Assembly: GCA_018257865.1 (NCBI GenBank)
Contig: JAEUBA010000035.1
Location: 124,001 to 188,000, forward strand
Source: Stereocaulon alpinum
Lineage: Eukaryota > Ascomycota > Lecanoromycetes > Lecanorales > Stereocaulaceae
Length of the DNA stretch: 64,000 nt
Reading direction: 5' to 3'
Shown here: one piece after another, positions 35,174-46,591 of the stretch
How the letters are laid out: each line of letters begins with the position of its first letter
Numbering within the stretch: the stretch's first letter is position 1
The notes under the pieces: model-generated
What the model was told of the DNA's origin: nothing
Seen by the model: the letters and a program-made list of their open reading frames with translations, nothing else
Database searches by the model: none
Made by a program: the position numbers and the translations under genes

Positions 35174-37089
35174 ATGGGCCCCTTCCTCAATCCAGGAGGC
35201 CACAATTGGGGCTCCGAGAACCTCGATGGCTATGGCATCACCCAGATCGTCATTGCCGTCGTCTACACCATTGGCTTCTTCGCCACCGTGGCCTATCTCT
35301 GGTCCAAGCGTAACCACCCTGTGGTGAGGTTTCGTAAGGTTGGGCTCCCGCTTTTAGCCATCCTCATCTTACATGTCTATCTATTCATGATCTTTATGGT
35401 TTATCCTCTCAACGGTAAATTCCCTTGCCAAGTCGAATACTGGATTATGTCCACCTACCTCCCAATTGGAATTGGCCTCTTCTCTGCGGGCAATCAGCAG
35501 CTTCTCCTCGTTAGCCGTCAGCAGGAGCAACTCACACGTGTCGAGGAATCGTTCAAGCCGATGTATCCCTATGGTCGAAATGGCTTTCTTTGCCCAAGAT
35601 ACTGGGCTTGGAAAATCCGGGTTTGGTGGCAATCATCCTCTTCGCAGAATAGGTATGAAGGCTTCGTCTTCGTCGGTATGGTCGTTCAGGTAAGTACAGC
35701 AAATTTCAAGGTCAGTAGTAGTGAAGGACACAGCTGACATTGCCTTAAGTTCTTGGTCTCCTTGTTCATCTACTGTTCATCGCGTAAGTTCAATCGCTAT
35801 GGCTTTGTATCACATCACACAACTCCTGGTTTGTGTCGTCGAGGCTGGGAATGGTAAGCCTGATAGGTGTTACTTGTTATACTCTTTACATTTCTGATGA
35901 GCTCTTAGGGCACCCTCAATTGCATGGCAAGCTCTGTGGAATTTCGTCTTTGGGCCCTACCTGCTTTGGCAGATGCGACGGATGCCTCGCGATATCTATA
36001 ACTGGCGTCTTCAGACCACTATGGCAATTGTAGCAGGGTGAGTGGCTTCTAGCCTTGGCTCGGCATCACGAGGCTAACAGTTCCAAGAATCCCAGGAACT
36101 CCAATGTGGCTTGCGGGCGTATACTACAATAGCCTGAACTCCGTCAATACGTGGTTTGTTCCAGCCGCGTGGTAAGTGGAGTGCAATTGCCCTACAGTGA
36201 AAGATCCGAAGCTGATTGAAAAACAAGGTTCGTGCCCGGCTTGGTAGTCATGCAAGGCGTCACACTCATCTTCCCTATCATTGCGATCCGGAAGCATGAC
36301 AAGACTTCACGAGAGCTCAAGCAGGCTCTGGCTGACTTCGATGCCAAGAAGGAAAACGTAGAGTCATCGTCCACCTCCTCACCTTCCACTGTTTCAAAGC
36401 GGTCTGGCAAGATGCACACCATGGAGTCTTTGGACGAATGCCTGAAACTATCGTATGAAGGCCTTCAAACCTACGCCGCGATAGTCGAATTCAATTGCGA
36501 GAACATTGTCTTCCTTGTTCAAGTACTCAAATTCAAGGAACTGTGGGAGGTGACCTTTCCCACAGAGGTATTCTCTAGCTCTGAGCTATACCAGCGTGCG
36601 CGTAAGCGCATGTTCTGTGAGGCTTTGAGCATCTTCGTTACCCTCGTGCATGCAGACACAGCTTCCTATCCAATCAACGTTGACAGCAATACCTACACCG
36701 GTTTGGATCGAATCTTCAGCACGGCTACGGAGCTAGTTGCAAAAGCATCGCGACGCAACTCGATTTCCTCAACGCCCAGCTCTATGGTCACACCTTGGGA
36801 TGGACCACTACAGGCTCTTTCCCCGGACCTCAAAGATGAGGCCTTCCCAATGCATGCTATGCCGTCCAGATCACATTCAAGTGTCAACGACAGCTGCGAG
36901 CATATCATCTCTCTGGACGAGCCTACCGACTTGAATGATCCTCTTGCAGGCTACCAGATCCCGCTCAAGTTTAACCAGTACGTCTTCGACGCTGCGTTTA
37001 AATCTATTCGCTTCATGGTCTGGTCCGGGACTTACCAGCGCTTCATGACCTATAAGCATAGGTCCACTCGTCCGGCCGCCCAGGTCTGA
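35174..37089 (+). CDS. Seven-transmembrane protein with C-terminal RGS domain, 564 aa
   Basis: Exons 35174-35689, 35750-35853, 35909-36037, 36088-36171 and 36228-37089; introns 60, 55, 50 and 56 bp with agreeing phases. Seven hydrophobic segments can be traced, from ITQIVIAVVYTIGFFATVAY to GLVVMQGVTLIFPIIAI; the last four depend on the splicing given. The C-terminal half carries an RGS-like domain (YAAIVEFNCENIVFLVQVL, ARKRMFCEALSIF, KFNQYVFDAAFKSI). Fungal 7TM-RGS proteins (GprK/Rgs7 type) and plant AtRGS1 share this order and regulate G-alpha at the plasma membrane. Ligand and partner are unknown. The Ser-rich loop before the last block may be phosphorylated. Confidence 0.88.
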
Positions 37090-37948
37090 CCCTTGGAACA
37101 CTTCACATTTCAAGACCCAGACAATGCAGCATCTTAGACTTCAATGTCTGGGACAATGCAGCATTCCTCATCCGCAATCTTCATCTTACTTCAGCAAGGA
37201 TCAAAGTCATCTATCGACCGCGACCATTCACAATCTTTTCTAATAAAAACCAGGTGTTTCGGGGAAAACTACTACTCTCGCTATTAGTTACGAATGTCCG
37301 GGGAAGATATCCATCAGCATCATTGGTTATGTTCCCCTCTTACCGGCTACTTTTCACAATACAACATAACACAACACAACACTTCCTCTTTCCCACTGGA
37401 CACGACACGATACGATGCGATATACAACATAGCATGCAGTGTTCTACTTACTGAGTACGATTGTACTCGAGAAACTTTACTTCACTTTACTTCACTTTAC
37501 TTAACTTTACTCGACAACCCTTAGCACACATGTCACGCCTTTCTTCGCCTTGGATGGAAGGCCTTTCAAAAAGTTCTTCCCGAAGGGTGGTTAAAGGCGT
37601 TCAATGTCATAGGCAATGGTGGAAAAGGGTCGGAGAAATGGCTATGGCTACGGCTATGTACTGTGCTTGAAAGCTTATCAGGATATGTATAGCTCCGGGC
37701 AAGCATGTACTTGCTACTGCTTGTAACATAACTGTTATAGCATGCAATGTCTCAGGCTAGAATGGAAACTTGTAAACCAGTTCGTTTCGCTCGAATGACC
37801 ATGATAGGGAGAGATCTATGCGTACGTCAAACAAAATCGTCTACGACGCAACAAATCATGCACCGCATTACGTTCATACAATGGATTCTATGTATCCGAT
37901 ATTATACACCACCTCTATCGATCCCTACGTACCTCCTCCCCGTTCCCC
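37090..37948. other. Intergenic with simple repeats, between convergent genes
   Basis: About 860 bases. 37365-37385 is an ACAAC-rich run, and 37467-37515 is a decamer repeat (listed separately). No gene is supported. Confidence 0.45.
37471..37512 (+). repeat. Tandem decamer repeat, about four copies of ACTTTACTTC
   Basis: ACTTTACTTC repeats about four times, the last copy diverged (ACTTTACTTA, then ACTTTACTCG). It is a short minisatellite downstream of the 7TM-RGS gene. Confidence 0.7.
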
Positions 37949-39067
37949 CTAAACCTTTCCGCCCAAAACCTTCGCCCCACTCCCCCCATCCTGCCGACTA
38001 AGCACCCACATAAAAACAAACTGCACAATATAACTATACAAAAATAAAAACTGCGTCCTCCTATTCCTCTGACTCCTCGCAACCGTCTGCATCCCCCCGG
38101 CCGGCGTCGCACTACTGCTATCCGGCAGAAGTACGTATTTTAGACTCCGTAGCAGGAAGAAGGCGTTCGCGAGGAAGGTGTATGTGAATATCGTCCAGCC
38201 TGCCCAACCGCCTGTGCCTTGGCCGCGGTTCATGATGGATGCGAGGACTAGGGTTACGATCACGCCGACGAATTTGTAGCCGCTGTAGGCTACTAGGTCG
38301 AGGAGTTGGGAGTCGTTGCTTATGGAGAGGATGTAGGTGCCGAATTTCAGGCCTAGGATTTCGATTGCGACGACTGCGAAGGCGGCGGTTGCGGTGAGGC
38401 CCATTACTTCTGGGTGAAAGGCGCCGCGGAGACCGGCGAGGAGGGTGGAGAGGAGGATGTAGGTTACGAATGCCATGACTGGGATGTACATGTCTGGGGA
38501 GTTGAGGTCGTCTCGGGGCGGGAGGAAGTAGTATGAGTAGGCGTTGTTGGGGGCTGAGGGGTCTTGAGATGCTGTGGAGGGGCGTTGTTCGCGAGACCAG
38601 GGTTTGTGGCGCCAGGGGAAGAGGACGAGGAGGAGTTTGCGGAGGACGTAGGGTGTGCTGACGTTGAAGTAGTGTTTCAAGGCTGGGATGGAGACGTAGC
38701 GGTTCAGCTGTATAGTCTTTCAGTCAGTATGACTGTTCGATCAAGTCGCGGATGGATAGAGGTGGGAGTAATGGCATACACTTTGCTCCATATACTCTTG
38801 CCCAGCCATTGCAGCCTTCTGCCCAAATTGCAGCCCTATTTGCGCCGTCTGATCGTTCATGAAGCCTCCAAACGCCGGTGCGAACGGCCCTCCGCCGCCT
38901 TGTTGTTGGGGTTGTCCACCCATCTGCCCTCCATAGGGACTGCTGTTATATGCCCCCTGTGGAGGGGGCGGAGAGCGCATCATTGGGACGGTCGATACAT
39001 GTTGGGGCACTGGGTGGTGGAGTGGTGGTGAGTGAGCTGGTGGTGGATGGTAGGTCCCTCGTTGCAT
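37949..39067 (-). CDS. YIF1: YIF1/HRF1 Golgi-ER transport membrane protein, 348 aa
   Basis: Minus-strand exons 39067-38780 and 38707-37949; intron 72 bp, phase 0. The N terminus is Pro-rich (HHPVPQHVSTVPMMRSPPPP), then a conserved amphipathic stretch (FGQKAAMAGQEYMEQSLNRY) and the block LKHYFNVSTPYVLRKLLLVL that identifies the family. Five hydrophobic segments follow (for example MAFVTYILLSTLLAGLRGAF). Yif1 pairs with Yip1 in COPII vesicle transport. Codons in the 3' part are strongly GC-biased. The start is shared with the divergent SRP-receptor gene across a 237-base promoter. Confidence 0.92.
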
Positions 39068-39304
39068 TGCCTTCGGATGGGATGGAGAGTATACGCAATC
39101 GTCTATAGCGCGTGGAGAGGAGATGGAGCTGCTGCAGATTGGAGTTATGAGGTAACGAAGTGCATACAATGGACTTCTTGAAGCCAGCATGCTTTTTGCT
39201 CCTGCGGCCTTGGATTGCCGAGGTTTTGCCGCGGATTGTCTTCCTCTCCGCAATCACTACTTTACTTTTCTCTCCCCATACCTAGCTGTACGCTGCTATC
39301 GAAG
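39068..39304. promoter_or_regulatory. Bidirectional promoter of YIF1 and SRP receptor alpha
   Basis: Only 237 bases separate the two start codons, so both promoters must lie here or overlap the neighbour's leader. No specific site was identified. Confidence 0.6.
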
Positions 39305-41484
39305 ATGTTAGACGGCTTTGAGATACTGACGACCTCGGGTGTAGTCCTCTGGTCGAAGTCGTACGCCCCCGTAAGCAGCAGCATCATCAACGGCTTCATT
39401 AAGGACGTATTCATCGAAGAGAAAGTACTCCCAGGCGCAAGTGTTGCCGATGATGCTTCAGCAGCCCATAATCCCACGTACAAGAAGGACCAGTACACTC
39501 TAAAGTGGGCAACTGTGAAAGACCTGGGCTTGATCTTTGTGGTGTGTATGCTAGGGGACTAGCACACAAGGCTAGCTCTTGCTGATTGATCTGTAGGCTG
39601 TATACCAATCGCTACTGCATCTGACATGGCTTGACAAGCTCTTGGATAACATACGGATCATCTTCGTCGATCTATACAAAGACCAGCTAAGGAAGCCACA
39701 TACGAGTCTAGTAGAATGCGATTTCGACGGGTACTTCGACCAGCAGGTCAAAGAATTGGAAGCTGCTGCAGAGAAGAACCCTCAGCGGGCACCACAGATT
39801 GCAGTCGATGACCTAACACCACCTTCGAGCTCAGATAGCGGACATGATATGCCACCTCCACCATTACCAGGTCTAGCAGCAGCTTCTCAAGGGGGGCAAT
39901 TGGCGAAACCTCAAGCCAACGGAGACTCAACAGATGTCACTCCAATACCAACGCCAGACACATCACGGCCATCTACGCCTGCTAGTCACATCATTGCAGG
40001 TAAAGCAGGCCCTAAGTCGAGGAGAGCAAAGAAGGCTTTGAATGCGCCAGCGACTGCATCGTCTGGTGATGAGAGAAAAGGAAAGCCGAAAAAAGACATA
40101 GGAAAGAAGATGCGGAGATGGGACGCCGACGGTATGGCAGACGAGGATGATGGGGCAGTCCTAGATTACTCCATGCAATCACCCGAGGAGTATGGAGCGT
40201 CGAATGTTGGAAGCAGTGCTACTGTCGAAGCAATCGACTCACACTCATTTGGCACACGGACCGGGAAAGGACAGTTCGTACTCAAGGATCTGGAGGGCGA
40301 AGTGCATTCCATATTAGAAGGAGCCAATGAGAAGAAGTCACAGTCGACCTCATCAAAGGGCGGCGTGGTAGGGTCAAGTCTTGGTGCCATCAGCGGACTC
40401 TTCAGAAATGTCATTGGAGGCAAGGTCTTGACTAAAGACGACTTAGCTAAGCCTATGAGAGGGATGGAAGAGCATCTCCTGAAAAAGAACGTTGCAAGAG
40501 AAGCAGCAGTGCGGTTATGTGAAGGTGTCGAAAGAGAGCTGATAGGCGTCAAGACTGGCAGCTTCGAGAGTATGTCCATCCACTACTTCATGGCTTTCGA
40601 CAAGTAAATCAAGATGCAATAGTACTAACCCGAATTCCAAGGCGTCGAATCAACGATCCGCACAGCAATGGAGTCCTCCCTCCGCAAGATCCTCACCCCA
40701 ACAACCTCCCTCGACATCCTCCGCTCCATCACATCCGTCACGTCCCCCTCACAATTAAATCCCCTGTCACCAAAACCCCGCCCCTACGTGATCTCCATAG
40801 TCGGCGTCAACGGCGTCGGCAAATCCACCAACCTCTCCAAACTAGCCTTCTTCCTCCTCCAAAACAACTTCAACCTCCTAATCGCCGCCTGCGACACCTT
40901 CCGCTCCGGCGCCGTCGAACAGCTCCGCGTGCACGCCCGCAACCTAAAAGAACTCTCCGAGCGAGAACAACTAGGCAAAGTCGAGCTCTACGAAAAAGGC
41001 TACGGCAAAGACGCGGCCAATATCGCCAAAGACGCCGTAACCTACGCCGCCACTCATTCCTTCGACGTTGTCCTAATCGACACAGCCGGCCGCCGCCACA
41101 ACGACACACGCTTAATGTCGAATCTCGAAAAATTCGGCAACTTCGCTAATCCGGATAAAATCCTCATGGTTGGCGAAGCGCTCGTAGGATCTGACTCAGT
41201 GGCTCAGGCGAGGAGTTTCAATGCGAGTTTTGGGCCTAAAAGGGGTTTGGACGGGTTTATTATAAGCAAGTGCGACACGGTGGGCGATATGGTGGGGAGT
41301 TTAGTTAGTATGGTGCATGCGACTGGGATTCCGGTTGTGTTTTTGGGGGTGGGGCAACATTATGGGGATTTGAGGACGTTGAATGTGAGTTCTTTTCGCT
41401 CTTTGAGTGCGTTCCGCTTGTTTGTGGGAGGTGTGCTAATGCTTTGTTTAGGTGGGATGGGCGGTGAATATGTTGATGATTTGA
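39305..41484 (+). CDS. SRP101: Signal recognition particle receptor subunit alpha, 661 aa
   Basis: Exons 39305-39541, 39597-40569, 40642-41384 and 41452-41484; introns 55, 72 and 67 bp. It starts MLDGFEILTTSGVVLWSKSY, the longin-like SRX domain that binds the beta subunit. A charged linker follows (about 110-330), then the NG domain: helical N part (LLKKNVAREAAVRLCEGVE), P-loop GVNGVGKSTNLSKLA (about 456), DTFRSGAVEQL, DTAGRRHND, SKCDTVGDMVGS, and a last 11-codon exon completing RTLNVGWAVNMLMI. It docks ribosome-SRP complexes at the ER by GTP-dependent pairing with Srp54. Confidence 0.95.
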
Positions 41485-41823
41485 TGAGACATATGGGTTC
41501 TTGTAAGGATATTGCCAATAGATCTAATGCACGATATATCATGTTCCTATACGCAATATCGTTGATACTACCGGAGTATTCCTAAGTCTGCTCCCACCCA
41601 CAAAAACGCCATCTCCCAGAGCACGGAAAACATGTTATCTGGCGTAGCTCAAAAAGACTCGCTAATGACTCGATCCACTTACTTAGAATTCGTACAGCAC
41701 CAAAGACTCCCAACTCTCCTTTAATCGATTCTACTCATTATCAGGACCGCATATCATGCACATCACCTCCCAGCATTACCACCAAGTGTACTGTGACGAC
41801 TATTAGTTCAGGAAAAGCGTGAC
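41485..41823. other. Intergenic between convergent genes
   Basis: About 340 bases with the SRP receptor 3' end and the 3' end of the broken minus-strand gene. Nothing else was recognised. Confidence 0.4.
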
Positions 41824-44132
41824 TTACTTCTTACCCGTACCATGCACGCCTGACACCCCATGTCCCTCGCACGTCCATTCGCGCCTGGGATAACGGCGCC
41901 CCGTGCAGTCATTAATGCTCTCACAACCACTACCAGAGCGTCTTTGTTTACGTTCCATCATTGGTGGTGGTGATGGCTTAACTGTTGTAATCCTAGGCCA
42001 GCTAGTTCCTGCAATCGCATATCCTGAACACGTGTTCCGTCATTGAAAGTCCTACGGATATAAGAACGGTGGGTAGTGCCTACTTCCAACCTTTACTATT
42101 AACTCCAGGAGCAGGGCCATAGATATCGCACGTAGACGGCCCGACAGGGCAATGTTTCCACGTACAATCGGCGTCCGTCGTGCAAAGGACACTATGGCCC
42201 GTCGGAGCAGCAGCAGCAGGATGAGTCCGAGGCTGATTATCAAAAACAGCACAAAACCTGCGTAACCGTCACGCCAGATTTTCAATCACTAGGACCTGTA
42301 GTATCGCAGTCATCGATCGTAGTGTTCAAGTTCCTGTTGCACTCGTTGACCTGGACATGGTAGCTTTGCGGGCCCACAGTATCATTGCAGGCTTGGGTCC
42401 AGGAGACGGTAAACGTGGTATTCTGCCCGACGCCGGCGTCGAAGTTCTCTTGTGTACGTTCTGCGAAGTTTTGGCTAATTGGCGTGTCTGGGATAATTAG
42501 CTTGCCAAAGTTTTCATGACAGAACAAGGCTACGTCTCCAATTGCCCAGTCTCGGGTTAGATGGGCGGGACCACCGTTGTAGCAGCTGGGAGTGGGTTTT
42601 GGAGCGGGTTGATTGTTGGCCACGGAAACTACGGAGCTGGGGATTGTTTGTTGAGCAAAAAGTCATCCGACGTCGACCCTGTTGATGAATGGTGTGATAA
42701 GCGGCGCATACGAGCATTCCGAGTTCGGCCCGGAGACAGTACAAGTGGCTACAGAGTTGACTCCGCTGCAATCGGCGTCCTCGCATGCAGGCTGATCCGA
42801 TCCTGTTAGACATGGTGCGCTATTTGCGGCGGTACTACTTGTAAGGCTGATATCGAGATCACTCTGCGGGATGAAGTCTTCATCAGCCCAGGCTAGGGCA
42901 AGATTAAGAGCCTGGTCGAAAAAGTAGAGGAATATCTCCGCGAGAGCCCAAAGAATTGGATCTTACGAATTGTTAGCGGCAAAGTCGTCATAGCCTGAAT
43001 TTGTAGGGACGAGGAGTGACTGACCAGGGATATTGACCAGGGAAGCGAGGTTGCGACGGGTTGTGAAGATAGCAGTCACAGCCCTTGCAAGATCTCCATT
43101 CCTGGCAATTCGCGGCAAACCTGGGTAATTGAGCAGGACCGATGAGTAATAGGTTTGCGAGCGGTCCCTCTAAAGCCACCATGGCGTCCATAGCAGTCAG
43201 TGGCGCGCAGCCGAAGCCATCACGCTTGGCATTGTTGTTGTTGTTGTTGCTGCAAGCTGTGGACGATTGGGCTTTGTTTTGCAGCCAGGTTAGGGCGGCT
43301 GTAAGGACTTAGCAAAGTGAATATTAAGCCCACACATCGGATGACCGACCTTGATCCTTGAAATCAAATACGTAGTCGCCTATGTTATGGCCATCCGCCG
43401 AATCGGTGGCAGTAGAGACGACAACGCCCGTAGTGAGCGTTGCGGTGTTGATATTTGATGTCGCTGCTGCCGATGGGATGTTGATAACAGATACCTGCAT
43501 TCCACCAACGCCACTGGCAGTCTCGAAAGCTATATTAGTCACTGTTGGATTAGCTGTGGCGGATGCGATCTCCGAGGCGGCTGGAAATAGCAAGAATTAG
43601 CACATTGGCTTTGGGTCGGCAGTCTTGCGGGACAAGTTGCCTGACCTGCGTTGAGATGTGCAGGCACCATTCTGGCTTCGTTCTGAAAGAAATCTATCAC
43701 TTTTGCGACCATAATCGCGAGGATTATGAGGCCGAGGACGACAGTAAGTCCGATTGCTCTGGTTCGCAAGCTAAAACTTCCTGATAGAAGGACTTGCTGT
43801 ATCGAAGAGTCGCATTCTAGGTTCTTGTTTTGACGATTGTTGTTCAACGCAGTAACTAGGTCCGTAACCAAGCCGTCTCCAATGTAAAGATCAACGTCCC
43901 CATTATCCGCTTTCGTTAGGGCTAGACTATTACCAGTAGGTAATGGTGGCGCATTTGCCTGCTATGATTCAGTTGGGATGCCAGTATGGGACCCTCCAGA
44001 AAGGTGTTTGTTTACCAATGTCGATGTGATAAAAGCCGACGGAGGGCCTAGGTCGAGTGTGACAGGGTCCGTGAGGGTAAATTGAGGACTCAACAACGCA
44101 ACAGATATCGTGATGGCTCGCAGACGTGACAT
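41824..44132 (-). pseudogene. Broken gene for a large Cys-rich single-pass membrane protein
   Basis: Minus-strand exons can be followed: 44132-44016, 43961-43646, 43580-43350, 43298 to about 42712, 42636-42280s, 42232-42091 and 42023-41824. Visible parts: a hydrophobic N terminus, a transmembrane helix (AIGLTVVLGLIILAIMVAKV), an Asn-rich patch, and Cys-rich extracellular-type segments (ACEDADCSG, CYNGGPAHL, LCTTDADCTWKHCPVGPSTC). Three defects interrupt it: a frame change near 43158-43171, a TAA at 42965-42963 and a TGA at 42284-42282. A 145-bp intron (43037-42893, weak GTCAAT donor) would avoid the first two but discards a long protein-like stretch. Family not recognised. Confidence 0.55.
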
Positions 44133-45090
44133 GGCAACAATGAACAGGAGTCATACACAGCAGAACACCTAGGCAGGATCGTACTTACCAGTTTCAACAA
44201 TTGTTCAATGTAGGTGGTTTCAAAGTCAGCGTTTATCCTAGACAGCCTATGGAGACGTGTCCTCTGTGTTGTTGCCTGACAACTTGGTATACTAAGCCTC
44301 CACCACTATAGCGTTGGGAGCCGTCGCATGCTATTTTCAGTGATGGAGGACAAAATTCTAGGATGCCGTTAGGTAATTCGTTGTACTCAGTATCATACCT
44401 GAAAACATGTTCCATGTGAAGCCTCTGGTAGCGCCGACGATATATGTACGTAAGTGGATCCAATTGATATACAATCACTTCACAGCCGTAGAGCTGAAGT
44501 GGTCTGAGGTTTGGTCCTATGCAAGAGTTCCTAGTCCTCTACATAGTAGATCAACAGATAGAGTACACGACAGAGCGGCGAGAGATCTATTACAAATACA
44601 GCATTCGTACATGGTAATTCCATAGAGAAGAAGAAGTAGCGGCGAGCTCTGGAACTCGTGAAGGCTTCATAGGATGCTCCTTGGCGGCCTGTAAAAGCGT
44701 AGGTGGCACAGCGTTCCAGGAGGGTTCGCATGGCCCCAATATTATCACCAACAATTAACCGCCCACCCTGGAAGGACGGCATGGCTCCTAAGCCTAAGGG
44801 CTGAGAAAATTGTAGAAATAAAACACCAAGAGCGGAGGTATGACCAGCGTTTCAGACGATCCATGGTCTCCGTCCTATTTCACACGAAATCTGTACGCCG
44901 TTCCTAACATCAAGACTTGGTTCTACCACATAGTCTCCTACTACGACTGCGAAGGACGTCCCAGAGATCCCTGTTTTGCAATACGGGATTCGATCTTAGG
45001 GTTTTGGATCTATCTCTCCCTTCCCATTAGAACTCTAAATTGTATGACCTGGCATAGCCCCCTCCTAGGAAGTAGTGTACTTCGTTTGAG
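44133..45090. other. Intergenic, no gene supported
   Basis: About 960 bases. Several short ORFs on both strands lack recognisable content. Confidence 0.35.
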
Positions 45091-45423
45091 ATGGCACACA
45101 CTTCATTTTCCAACAAGCTCTGTGACGCTTGTCGGTACATTAGTAGCATGTTCGCACATACAGGATCACTTTGCGGCCATCAGCTGCAGTTTGCTAGCCT
45201 TCTCTCATTACTGTCCAGTGCACGCATATTTCTTCGACCTGCAACAACCATCCAAGATCTGATCGAAAATGCTCAGTGGAAGAAGACTCGTTGCTGCAAG
45301 CTCCATCTGCTGCTTATCTCAGCCGATCAAAGCTATAATATTCGACGCTTCCTGCAATGGCAAGCTTTTAGAGCCCGTGATTTAAACTTCCGTCCGCTGA
45401 CACCACGCAGACTATGTGGCTAA
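45091..45423 (+). pseudogene. Possible remnant of a HET-type protein N terminus
   Basis: A 110-codon ORF has a pattern seen before HET domains: an early Cys pair (LCDACRYISSMF), then a later Cys-Lys-Leu segment (CCKLHLLLISA). The HET domain itself is not present downstream, where a different family's remnant begins. This is a weak resemblance, so it may be chance. Confidence 0.22.
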
Positions 45424-46440
45424 CCTCAGACCAGCCTTCGGTAAAGCGTTTATGCTGGCCGCGCAAGGGGCCGCGGACCTGACTGGTAAAATGCATCCAG
45501 AGGTTGAAGACCTTGCAGGGTTACTCTTTGGAGAACCCGGTAACTGGGCGGAAGCTCAAAGGAGGTTGGGAAATGTACCGCTTTGCCTGCCACTTTTTCC
45601 ACCAATACACAAGATACGAGCAATCCCAACAACATCATTGTTCATTGCAATATGGATCGGCTTCAGTAGACGAAAACGAAGATTTACACTTCGTATGATT
45701 CTAGTACCATTAAGGGGTAGCTGTCTGGTGTTATGGAGAAGGCTGACATCTCCGAAGACTCGTTCGACGTGATACCGACCGACGATCTCTTAATGTGCAA
45801 GACTGGTCAGGCGATCGCTGGACAGTTGAGGCCAAAAGCTATCACTTACAAAAATACCCCGCTTGATTCCAGCAGAACAGTCCTGGACAGATAGATCTTT
45901 GCAAATGGTGACATGTCCTCGGGCCCAACGGCGAGCTTTATGCATAACTGACGTTGAGCTTAGGTATCTCGAGCATGTGAAGAACTCGCAGTGGGCGACG
46001 GTATCTGATGTGGAGTCTGGTAGTCCTACGTTGCCTCTCCCTTTCAAATTTCTTCAGGACATGGGTCAAAAAAACCCTGGATGCCCCGAATAAATTCGGA
46101 AAGACATCTATAGATACCTCTTCCCTTATTGAGCACACTTTGTTGCATGAAATGACCCACTGCAGAGCTGTTGGTGACTCACAAGCAGAACTGGGTCAAA
46201 CAGAGGCTTATGGACGGGATAAGTGCGTTGCGGCAAAGTCTGCGATCAACTCGGTATGGCAGACTTCCACATGTATTCATATATGATATTAACTGTTGCA
46301 GACTCTCTGGCAATCTTCGCGCTTGGCTGTGACTGCTTACACCGGGGCTACACCATCGTCGTGTTTGGCGGTCTTCACGAGCCCTCTCCAAGCCGTGAGA
46401 AATCGCCAATCAGGCGGCGGCGTGAGGTATCACTAGGATA
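45416..46440 (+). pseudogene. Decayed lysine-specific (M35-like) metallopeptidase gene
   Basis: The clearest piece is 46065-46255: SSLIEHTLLHEMTHCRAV with the zinc motif HEMTH, then EAYGRDKCVAAKS, and after a GTATGG..TTGCAG interval DSLAIFALGC. This order (HExxH, xYGxxxC, ADSxxxFA) is that of fungal peptidyl-Lys metallopeptidase-like proteins. Upstream, 45440-45560 encodes a helical start (HPEVEDLAGLLFGEPGNW) and 45650-45720 a piece broken by a TAG. The frame also changes at the run of seven As near 46069, and the last intron is out of phase. I infer a secreted-type protease gene inactivated by several lesions. Confidence 0.5.
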
Positions 46441-46591
46441 GTGGGCATTTTAAAAGGCGTTTATGGCGTCCATATATCTTGCTGGGATATGATAGAATCA
46501 CGTGCGACGTGCGCAAAGCGTCAAATCGTAAAAGGCGTAAAAGAATTTCCAACAATAGCTGTTCCCTTGCAATACCAACAATTCCTCGCCA

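Noticed and set aside
43324..44132. A CRISPR-like or short tandem array in the Ala/Thr/Ser-rich exons
   Set aside because: The apparent repetition comes from biased codons (GCC, ACT, AAC) in a coding region; there are no regular spacers, and the organism is eukaryotic.
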